A stretch of DNA of 64,000 bases, taken from assembly GCF_002835935.1 (NCBI RefSeq), contig NZ_PJCF01000003.1:434001-498000 (forward strand). Direction: 5' to 3'. The notes under the pieces were generated by a model. The model had not been told where the DNA came from and did not search any database. It saw nothing but the letters and a program-made list of their open reading frames with translations. Of this stretch, positions 17,366-25,025 are shown piece by piece. How positions within the stretch are numbered: position 1 is the stretch's first letter; each line of letters starts with the position of its first letter. Made by a program: the position numbers and the translations under genes. This DNA is from Paraglaciecola sp. MB-3u-78. Lineage in GTDB: Bacteria; Pseudomonadota; Gammaproteobacteria; Enterobacterales; Alteromonadaceae.

Positions 17366-18013
17366 ATGGAAACTAATATTAAACTGCAAGACACTCTCGA
17401 TAATAAAGGACAGCAAACAACTCATTCACCCAATAATCCCAGTCCATCATCCCCAGAGCAGAACAGCAATAGCATTAAGTTACCAGGCCTTGAAATTGGC
17501 TTTCCAACCACTTGGTCAGGCTCTCTTTTTGGTCTCGGAATTGTCATTGCAATAGTGATTATTTTTTTATCATTTTCACCAGAATTTAGAGAGAACTTCG
17601 CTGCAAAGTATTTGGGGATTAAAATCGAGCAAGGAAATGATCAAACCGAAGCCTCATTTCAAGATTCATTAGCAGTAGTAAAGGTGGAAAATGAGAATTT
17701 GTTAGCCAAACTAGGTGAAAGTGAAAAAACTATTGCTGGCTTAATAACTAATTTAAATGATATTAAAACCAAACTGAGTAGCAATGGTAAAAAAGATGAT
17801 AATTTAGTAATAGTTAATAACCTTGTAAGGCAGGTATCAGAGGCTCTTGATAAAAATAAAGAGGTACAAATCAAGCCCCAAACGGCAGAGCAAACAGCTA
17901 AAGAAATTGTCAAAGGATTAGTAAAACAGAAACCATACCAAGTGTTAGTCACATATTTTTTCAAAAAGAGAAGCTTTTGGACCGACAATTATTATTGGGT
18001 TTATTTCCACTAG
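17366..18013 (+). CDS. One-TM coiled-coil protein, probable N-terminal part of a frameshifted product
   Basis: 215 aa in the zero frame. Residues 1-40 are polar and Ser/Pro/Asn-rich. A single TM segment lies at about 53-70 (SLFGLGIVIAIVIIFLSF), and residues 95-135 form a likely coiled coil (KVENENLLAKLGESEKTI). The helical part ends ...QKPYQVLVTYFFKK. After that the zero frame gives only 14 odd residues (RSFWTDNYYWVYFH), whereas the -1 frame continues with a sensible domain. AAGGA 8 bp upstream supports ATG 17366. It is divergent from the 118-aa/502-aa pair. Confidence 0.65.
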   Translation: METNIKLQDTLDNKGQQTTHSPNNPSPSSPEQNSNSIKLPGLEIGFPTTWSGSLFGLGIVIAIVIIFLSFSPEFRENFAAKYLGIKIEQGNDQTEASFQDSLAVVKVENENLLAKLGESEKTIAGLITNLNDIKTKLSSNGKKDDNLVIVNNLVRQVSEALDKNKEVQIKPQTAEQTAKEIVKGLVKQKPYQVLVTYFFKKRSFWTDNYYWVYFH

Positions 18014-18207
18014 TAGAAAAGGACATACTAGGTGAATATCCTAGTTTGTTTTCCGCTGAGAATTCAATGATGGATGCAATAAGTCGCTTGGTTGATTTAA
18101 AAGTACTTGCAAAAACACAAATGAAAAGAGGCACTATTGGTTATGGTGTTTACCAAAATAGTCCGACATTACAGATATTTAAAGACGAACTGGCTTTAGT
18201 CAAATAA
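17977..18207 (+). CDS. Winged-helix-like C-terminal domain in the -1 frame
   Basis: The open frame can be read without a stop back to the CAAAAAG at about 17961-17967, giving KEKLLDRQLLLGLFPLVEKD after the KK of the upstream product. The 76 residues from ATG 17977 have a helix-helix-hairpin pattern (SMMDAISRLVDLKVLAKTQM, then GTIGYGVYQNSP) typical of winged-helix folds. A -1 slip on AAA AAG would fuse it to the coiled-coil part. A single-base deletion in a once continuous gene is the simpler alternative. There is no good ribosome site of its own. Confidence 0.5.
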   Translation: MDRQLLLGLFPLVEKDILGEYPSLFSAENSMMDAISRLVDLKVLAKTQMKRGTIGYGVYQNSPTLQIFKDELALVK

Positions 18208-18249
18208 CCTTCTATAGGTAACATCAAAATGAATCGAGGTCACAATAAA

Positions 18250-18268
18250 GCTTAGGTAATACCTAAGC
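18250..18268. repeat. 19-bp palindrome
   Basis: GCTTAGGTAATACCTAAGC is an 8-bp perfect inverted repeat around AAT, 43 bp after the coiled-coil gene's last stop. A second pair TGCACC...GGTGCA follows at 18275-18300. There is no T run, so a terminator is doubtful; this may be the cassette edge or an operator-like site. Confidence 0.5.
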
Positions 18269-18356
18269 ATGTGCTGCACCCAGAAGGTATTTTTGGTGCA
18301 CCGACAATCAGCGGTTCTGATCTTGCAGAAACAACCCTATTGATTTCTGCTAGAAA

Positions 18357-19138
18357 CTAAAGTTGTTCGATATACCTACATTTTGGAAAACCACTACAGC
18401 CCATAAATGCATTACCAAGGTTCGCTCCTTTTTTAGCGATTCGTTGCACCATAGGCGAAGCACACTTTGGGCATGTGGTGGTGTTTGTTAGTTTAACTAT
18501 TGGTTTAATGATTGGTTTAACTGAAGTTTGCAGAGGCTTAGTGGTTTGCACGTCAGCAATCAATTTAAGTAATTGCTCACCGTTAATCAGCTCAATGGGC
18601 AGGTCTTGTGCAAACGTAATTGCATCCTTGGTATAAAGTGACCAGAACTGACCACATAAACACTCACAGCGTTTGACGCCTGCAAGACACCAAACATTTC
18701 ACGCACAATCGACACACCCACTTTAGCGTTACGCCATTGTTTGCATTGCACAATGTGTAATTTACCGTCTTTGCGTAAAGTAAGGTCGATACCACCATCA
18801 GCACCACCCACCATGTTTTCTTGTACAGCAAACCCCTTACGGCGAAAAGCCTCACCCACCAACACCTCAAAATCACTCCAAGACGTTTCTCGAAGGGTGT
18901 CGATACTGCTTTGTTTCTTAATCAGTTGTTTGCGTTTTTGGTGGTTAAAAATTGATAAAATGGCAGGGAACAAGAATATACCACCAAACCACTCAGCCAC
19001 GTTTTGCGCAGCAGTCGCAAACGATGATATGTATAGATTGCTAATTTCCAAATTAGGAACCACAAACTTAAGCGCCACATACACACAGATGCCCGCAAAA
19101 ACACTTACCCACCAAGGTAAGTAACCTGAACTAGCGCT
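18357..19138 (-). pseudogene. Mrr-type restriction endonuclease with topoisomerase-like zinc finger, broken
   Basis: The family layout is visible in pieces. A hydrophobic N-terminus contains the typical LPWWVSVFAG segment, but no start codon lies before it. The Mrr catalytic core is WSDFEVLVGEAFRRKGF, then GGADGGIDL and HIVQCKQW (PD-(D/E)xK nuclease, here D...QxK). A C-terminal zinc ribbon has CPKCASPMV...CSGFPKC. The frame breaks near 18636 at VSSGHF, where two extra bases (AT) precede ACC AAG GAT; the zinc-finger part continues in another frame to 18357. The 48-bp direct repeat lies across this break. Such proteins are tied to restriction of modified DNA. Confidence 0.75.
18585..18632. repeat. 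48-bp direct repeat, right copy
   Basis: Identical to 15216-15263 and inside the coding region of the broken Mrr-like gene (encodes TKDAITFAQDLPIEL on the minus strand). With the left copy it brackets the 3.3-kb cassette. Confidence 0.9.
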
Positions 19139-20279
19139 AAGCCATACCGTCCAGCACCGCTATTATTGCGCCTATCTTCGTTGAACTTGCTCGCAATAGC
19201 GGGCTATTCCTTCACAAGCTCGCCTAGATAAACACAATAATATCAGCACTGGATGCATTAAATCAGCGGCTTAATAAATAGTAAGATTCTAACCTATTGT
19301 TTTTATTGGAGTTACTTCAGAGGAAGCGGCACGTCTTAAGCCTAGTTCAGGTTAGAAAGAAAACTCTTCATGAAGTGAAGGGTTGTTACGACTCATGATC
19401 AATCCGTGATTTAAAAATAAGAGTTTAAATATACCCGCAAGTCAAAGTTGATCAATATGCCGTTTGATAACTGGTTATTAGATTTTATATTTTGGTGGGT
19501 TATGTAATTCGAGGGTATTTCTTTTATCTAAGAAGTTGTTACGATGGGTGTCGATATAATTATAATGTGGTTCGGAGTTCATCAGAGGCCTGAAATGATA
19601 AAACCATTTCAATAAAGAGCCTGAATATATGTCAGAACTAAGCCATTTTTAAGACTGCCTTCAACACAACAGACTAGCGGTAAGAGAATATTACAACGGT
19701 ATTTGTGCTGAAAATCAGCACAAAGGGGCAAGTATTGCGTTGACTTCACGGGAGCGTCCATATCTGTCTACTTAGCTACTTGCAGGCTTCCATGACCACC
19801 ACTGTCGGTGACTCATCTCATCAGCCTCGTTAAGAACAGCGATAATACTACCCGTATATTTGCCCAGAGCACCCAACAAGGTTAATACGCTTAATTGATG
19901 ATTTCGCAGCTCAATACTTGGCTTATGCCTTCCCCTGCCAACGATCGACAGCTTAGGATACAAAGCCCATGACTCGGGGTTTTGGTGGTGTAATTACCTT
20001 ACCAAGTAAAGAGTTTTCACCTTGGATATTCTACCGATTTATCTCGGCGCACTGGATGTCTCTTTAATTCAATTTAGTGAAAACAGTTAAGTTATAGGCG
20101 AGAAATGTCTGATCTTTGCTCCCTCATTGATATGAAAGAGATGTAAATATGGGAAATATGAGGTAACGTGTATTTTCACTTTATAATATATGATGTTTAT
20201 CCTATTTATACTCCAAATACTCGGGGCATTCATCTCAGCCCACTGAGCATCCACGGAAAAAATTAATTTGTGATTTAAA
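19139..20279. other. Gene-poor 1.1 kb region
   Basis: No supported gene. An imperfect inverted repeat (CCGCTATTATTGCG with CGCAATAGCGG) lies at about 19158-19202. The stretch GTTACGATGGGTGTC near 19539 recurs near 33383. A 63-residue minus-strand frame at 19772-19963 has no recognisable motif. The DNA looks like decayed accessory sequence. Confidence 0.5.
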
Positions 20280-21173
20280 GTGCGGCCAAAAATTGTAATC
20301 ATATTGTCTAATCAAAATTGGAATTTTAATTTGCTCTTCTCTAAAATCACATTCACCCTACTGTTACTAACTCCCTTACTGCTAATTTCCAATTCATCTC
20401 ATGCTAAATTGATAATTCGAGGCTCTTTGGCAAAAAGTGCCGGTGGTGGTGATCTCGAATTTCTATATTTGGTGCCTGGTAGCTCTCCACAAAGTTCTGT
20501 GGAGCCTCAAAAACTCAGGTTCATTGATTACATGGATGAATATATTACAGCTTTTCCTGTGCATGACCTGGGAAATGCAGCTAGCTTAGTTCCCCTTTTA
20601 AGTGAAATAGAATTTCAAATTCCGGGGGAAACGGGTACTCCCGACTTTGGCCAAAACGATTTGTGCAGTCCAGTATATTGTTTTTATGAATTCGCACTTG
20701 ACGAAGCATTAATGCTGCAAGGTTTGATCTATCCCATTGATGAAAGTGAACACGTCATATCGAACTATGTATGGTCTATTTTAGATGCTAATGACAATGT
20801 GTTGTTTAATTTAAGCGCCACAAGAGATGACAATAATATTTTTAATGTACCTTTAAATACATCTCAACGTGACTTATTAGGTGTGGGTAGCTATAAAGTG
20901 TCTGTAACAGCCACACACAGTGCTGCTAACGATTCTCATTTTAAGGTGTTTGGTCTCGATGGGCAACCATTGACTTACCTTACCGACACAGAGAAGTACC
21001 AATTAAACACTGATGGAAATGTTTTCATTGAAACCTCATCGATATATAACCTTAAAGTGACAGAAGCTCAGCAAACTGTCGATGTTCCTGAGCCCAGATT
21101 ATTGTTTTTATGGAGTGGTTTATTAATAGCCCTTATGTATATGGGTAAAAAGCGTCAAGCTGGACGCTTCTAA
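20280..21173 (+). CDS. Secreted protein with PEP-CTERM-like sorting tail
   Basis: 297 aa. The N-terminus has a signal peptide (LLLLTPLLLISNSSHA). The C-terminus has VPEP followed by a TM stretch (LLFLWSGLLIALMYM) and a basic tail GKKRQ, which is the PEP-CTERM layout recognised by exosortase. The body (residues 45-260) is a beta-rich exported domain with no known catalytic motif. The start is GTG 20280; alternatives slightly inside are possible because the ribosome site is poor. The stop overlaps the convergent TolB/TPR gene by 4 bp. No exosortase is in the window. Attachment to the surface or an exopolysaccharide matrix is inferred from the tail. Confidence 0.7.
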   Translation: MRPKIVIILSNQNWNFNLLFSKITFTLLLLTPLLLISNSSHAKLIIRGSLAKSAGGGDLEFLYLVPGSSPQSSVEPQKLRFIDYMDEYITAFPVHDLGNAASLVPLLSEIEFQIPGETGTPDFGQNDLCSPVYCFYEFALDEALMLQGLIYPIDESEHVISNYVWSILDANDNVLFNLSATRDDNNIFNVPLNTSQRDLLGVGSYKVSVTATHSAANDSHFKVFGLDGQPLTYLTDTEKYQLNTDGNVFIETSSIYNLKVTEAQQTVDVPEPRLLFLWSGLLIALMYMGKKRQAGRF

Positions 21174-23296
21174 AGTGAAACGTCATCTTCAATTAACGTT
21201 CGAGCCTCGTTTAAATTACGGTTTATGTTGTCAAAAATTAATTTAATGCCCGGCTCGTCTTTTATGTGAGCAAATAACGGGTCAAATTGACTCCATCTTT
21301 CGCGCCAGCCTTTGCTATATGCAACCTCTAAAGCTTGCTTTGCTTCAGGCAAGTTACCATTGAACGCGGCAATCCTTGCTTCTAAATAATCATAGTCACT
21401 CTGTTGGTAGGCTGCTGCTCGAGCATTAACAAGTAATTGCTGGCATTGTTCGATTATTGATTGTGCCTTTTCAACCAAACCATTTTGTCTTTTAAGATAA
21501 GCGATTTCAATCGCCGGCATACACAAGGGCTCATTGTATAGCTCTTCCTTAGAAAATAATGTTGCAGCATTGCCCATTAACGACATAGCTTTGTCATGGT
21601 CACCATACAAGAAATGATACCAACCAGCCTCATATAGCACCCATCTCTCATTTGGGTATGCTTTCAATGAAAAGTCCATAGTCTCAAATACTTTGGTGTA
21701 TCTGCCCTGTGCAACCAATAAATTGACCTGCCAGTCGTCACTGTTTATGTATTTTTTAGCTAAATCTACCGCGCCCACTTGTAGTAATATACTGATTAGA
21801 GACGTACGGTACTGCTCGCTATCCGGCGACTGTTGCAACGCTAGGCTCCAAGCATTTGCTGCACCAGGTAAATTTCCGGTTCGGGCGGCAACGTCTGCTA
21901 GTCCGCGATAACCTAAAGCAGAATTAGGATAAAACGTGGTAAGTTTTTCAAAGTAACTCCTTGCCTCTTCAAAATCACGTCGGCGATTGGCTTCATGCGC
22001 AACAGAGTAAAGTACCAGTGATGATGCAGGGTCTAATAGAAAAGCGTCTTGTAAACTATCCAAAGCATCGTTGTATCTTTGCATTTTTCTTAGCGCTAAA
22101 TATTTCCATAAATATGTTTCTGCTGAACTAGGATTTAATGAGATAGATTTTTCATAAAAACTGAGTGCTAATTCATATTTACCATTCATCGCATAGCTTC
22201 GACCAAATAAAGCTTGAGCCTCGGACAAGTTGGGATTTCTGATGATAGCCTTTTGCAAGTTTTTATTTGCCAAAGTTGTCGCAACATCCAAATCAAGGGT
22301 GCCATAGCTTTCATCAACATCGGCGAGCAGTAACAGTGTTTTCGCCAAACCAATTTGAGCCGAAGCATATTCGGGATCAAGCCCTAAGGATTGCTCAAAT
22401 AACTTACGTGCCTGTGTAATACTTTCAGTGGTTCTATAAGATAGTTCTTCTTGAGCTTGCAAATAGAGCAGCAGAGCATCGCTGCTGGCAGTTTTTGACA
22501 CACTCGTTACTTGTCCCTCCTGGACATAGGTATCTTGTATTAAATTTACGATGGCGCGGCTTATTTCTTCTTCAACGACAAATATATCAACCAATTTTCG
22601 GGAAATGGTTTTGCTCCAAATAACGTTCCCATCCTTAGTATTCACCAGCTCAACACCTACTCTCAATTGGTCACCGTTGCTTCTAATCGTACCGGTAAGC
22701 AAAGTTGATACATTCAGCAATCTACCAATAACGACAGGATCATCATATAGCTCAGCAAGTCGGAATGAAGAAGAAGATGAAGAAACCTGTAAATTATTAA
22801 AGGTGCCTAGTAAGCTAATTAATTCTCTTGAGATACCATTTGCAAGATAAGCTTGGTCCCTATCTGTACTGCGATCAATAAAAGGCAAAATGCCTATCGT
22901 TCGGCTCTCAACTAATTGGTCAAGGTTGTCTTGTGTTTTAGAAAACGATGACATCGTGCTGTTATAAACAAGATAACTTGAAATTGCCACAACAGCCGAA
23001 ACCAAAAACAAACCCAACCAATGCCTCATTAACAAAGGTTCTAATTCTTGATTATCGTTGTTTGGCGTTCGTTTTATTCCGTGGGCGGTAAATTCAAAAA
23101 ACCAGGCAACATATGCGGCGATAGGAAAGCCCGCAATGACCAAGACAGAAACCAGTGTAATAAACGATTGTGGTATGGCTAAACCTGAAGAAAAAACTGA
23201 TATTATCTGAACAACAATCCAGCCGAGAATCGTATAGGAGGATACTATTGCTATCACACCTCTACGTCTTATTTCACTCATTAATCGGGTAATCAT
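21170..23296 (-). CDS. Membrane protein with TolB/FlgO-like domain and TPR repeats
   Basis: 708 aa. Two N-terminal TM segments (residues about 12-65) and a third at about 93-112 precede a FlgO/TolB-N-like domain (TIGILPFIDRSTDRDQAYLA, with ISRELISLLGTF). TPR units follow from about residue 290 to the end (ANKNLQKAIIRNPNLSEA, LSFYEKSISLNPSSAETY). This is the membrane and C-terminal part of a family often fused to an adenylate/guanylate cyclase or winged-helix regulatory domain; neither is present here. It may sense or scaffold. It is convergent with the PEP-CTERM gene. The C-terminal segment SKGWRERWSQFDPLFAHIKD resembles the gene remnant at 53.4 kb. Confidence 0.75.
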   Translation of the reverse strand: MITRLMSEIRRRGVIAIVSSYTILGWIVVQIISVFSSGLAIPQSFITLVSVLVIAGFPIAAYVAWFFEFTAHGIKRTPNNDNQELEPLLMRHWLGLFLVSAVVAISSYLVYNSTMSSFSKTQDNLDQLVESRTIGILPFIDRSTDRDQAYLANGISRELISLLGTFNNLQVSSSSSSFRLAELYDDPVVIGRLLNVSTLLTGTIRSNGDQLRVGVELVNTKDGNVIWSKTISRKLVDIFVVEEEISRAIVNLIQDTYVQEGQVTSVSKTASSDALLLYLQAQEELSYRTTESITQARKLFEQSLGLDPEYASAQIGLAKTLLLLADVDESYGTLDLDVATTLANKNLQKAIIRNPNLSEAQALFGRSYAMNGKYELALSFYEKSISLNPSSAETYLWKYLALRKMQRYNDALDSLQDAFLLDPASSLVLYSVAHEANRRRDFEEARSYFEKLTTFYPNSALGYRGLADVAARTGNLPGAANAWSLALQQSPDSEQYRTSLISILLQVGAVDLAKKYINSDDWQVNLLVAQGRYTKVFETMDFSLKAYPNERWVLYEAGWYHFLYGDHDKAMSLMGNAATLFSKEELYNEPLCMPAIEIAYLKRQNGLVEKAQSIIEQCQQLLVNARAAAYQQSDYDYLEARIAAFNGNLPEAKQALEVAYSKGWRERWSQFDPLFAHIKDEPGIKLIFDNINRNLNEARTLIEDDVSL

Positions 23297-23488
23297 ATTG
23301 AAACTTTAAAATACATATTTACCTTAAGTTAATGCATTCAATCACATTACTCAAATCGAATTATAAACATCGCCATTCTTAGAACACTATCTCTGCAGAG
23401 AAGGGAGTGAAAGCCGGCGGTTTTTCGTCTATTACTCAACTGTTTACACGTAATTCAGAATTCAAAAGTGTCCGTCGTTAGAACCACA

Positions 23489-23710
23489 CTAGCTGAGATT
23501 GACGTTCCAAGGTAGTAGTTTTTCTGGGTCGGTATTTCCGGCTGTTATTTGGTTCATTACATGCAACAAGTAATCATATGGCACGAGGCCATTGGCTTTA
23601 GCGGACTCAATAATAGAATAAAGCGTCGCACTCGCATTGGCACCGTTGGGAGTTTGACTGCACATAATAGTGGTTCCTTTAATTCCGCAAGGTAACCACT
23701 CATGTTTCAA
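23489..23710 (-). pseudogene. IS66-family transposase, C-terminal remnant
   Basis: The frame encodes CSQTPNGANASATLYSIIES, then AKANGLVPYDYLLHVMNQI and LLPWNVNLS, which is the usual C-terminal end of IS66 TnpC transposases. Only about 55-70 of roughly 500 residues remain. The 5' side is replaced by the recombinase remnant, with which it overlaps by 9 bp. No IS66 end or tnpA/tnpB is present. Confidence 0.75.
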
Positions 23711-24205
23711 ACATATATAAAATCCCGATCGTTTCGACGTGCGGCAGCAAGATTACCGCAATCAGAGTTAGCTGAGTTTATTCAGTATTTTCTAGATCAC
23801 GGATATGCTCACAAGACTATACACCGCTATTTGTGCGCCGTGATCCACTTTGCTGACTGGATGACAAAGCGAGGGATAAGTTGTAGCGATGCAACGGCTC
23901 GAGATAAACGTGAATTTGTTCGGCATCGTATGAGTGATCCCAGTTCTTCTGGTTTGTTCATGCACAACAAAAACACCTATGCAGTCTCACTTTCTCATTG
24001 GCTTCGGTATTTAGCTAATGATGTTAAGATATTATCAACGAATAATTGACTTGTTGAGGAATTTGACTGCTATCTACGTGAAGTTGCAGGGCTCGCTAGG
24101 TCGACTCGTATATATCATTTCCGCAATGCTCGTGAGTATTTAAACTGGCTTGCTTCGTCAGGCTCAACACCGATATACCTAAGCATCTTCAAAATGCAGG
24201 TTTGA
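23702..24205 (+). pseudogene. Tyrosine recombinase, N-terminal remnant with an in-frame stop
   Basis: The frame encodes a SAM-like core-binding domain of a XerC/D- or integron-type recombinase (LAEFIQYFLDHGYAHKTIHR, YLCAVIHFADWMTKRGI). A TGA at 24047-24049 interrupts it, and the same frame continues LVEEFDCYLREVAGLARSTR, then ...REYLNWLASSGSTP before stopping at 24205. The catalytic R...HxxR...Y domain is absent. It is dead, but may once have moved the neighbouring accessory DNA. Confidence 0.7.
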
Positions 24206-25025
24206 ATTGTTGAAAATTGTCATTAATGGTACTGCCAAGTGAATCAGAACAGAATTAACAGGACGAACAGAATTAACAGCAGAATTAACAGGACATCAGC
24301 CACGATAATTCTTTAATTTTAAACTTAACTGCTCTAACTAATTCCAATCTTTGGTGGCCCCGCCACTGCTTTTCCCGCCTTTAAAGTTTCAGCACAAAAA
24401 GGCTTATTTTAGGGGCAAATGACATGGGTGAAACTGGTTTTTTTAGAAGCACGGCTTCGCCCAGTTGAACAGCTCGACAAGCGACCGCCATGGACGGCGG
24501 AAGGTAGAACAATGTAGGAGCAATTGTCGAGAAGTCGAGATTGGGTGTGGATTATCATGGACGTATGATTGACTAGGTTAAAGCGTTCACATCAGGTAGG
24601 AACTATAGCGCGTCAACTATCTTGACCGGTCGTCTGTTAAGGTTCGATACTGAAATTTGGAGAGAATTCAGAGTCGGGTTATAAAGAGATAAAGCATGCG
24701 CTAACGCTTACCGCCATCCCGCGCGGCGTCCGCATTGCCTTTTTCACACCGCATCCCGCGCGGCACCAGCTTGCTGTACGACTTGCTTTTTGCCTACAGC
24801 AGCAAAAAGTAAGCAAAAATTGCCGCTCGAGGGCAATGCTCTTCATCCAATAACCCACTCTCTTTTGCAGTATTTCAGAGGCTTTTACTTTGAACATTGG
24901 CAACGTTTTCTGCATATTGTTATTGTTTATCAGATTGTGATCAAATAAGCTGCCGCGCGCGTTTTTAAACAATTCATTGCGTCTGATATTCGCCCATCAT
25001 CAGTATTAAAAATAAGAATTTTATT
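24206..25025. other. Repeat-rich intergenic region
   Basis: No gene is supported. Visible items are three close copies of CAGAATTAACAG (about 24250-24290); a block at 24348-24391 (CTTTGGTGGC, CCGCCTTTAA, GTTTCAG) that recurs at about 33307-33346; a block at about 24538-24586 that recurs before the tRNA-Ser; and GC-rich palindromic runs at about 24700-24840 (CCCGCGCGGC twice). The mix suggests several layers of REP-type or transposon-end sequence. Confidence 0.55.
24250..24291. repeat. Three short repeats CAGAATTAACAG
   Basis: ACAGAATTAACAGGACGA, ACAGAATTAACAG and CAGAATTAACAGGACATCAG follow each other. The inverse, resembling GATGTCCTGTTAATT, has a weaker counterpart near 33390-33420. From memory, similar ends flank Y1-transposase (RAYT) elements in related bacteria; a remnant of such a gene lies at 54.4 kb. 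Confidence 0.5.

Noticed and set aside
19772-19963. A 63-residue frame possibly from a transposase
   Set aside because: No catalytic motif or repeat end could be found to support it.
24679-24972. A 97-residue minus-strand frame with several Cys
   Set aside because: It overlaps GC-rich palindromic repeats, has no ribosome site and no family pattern.
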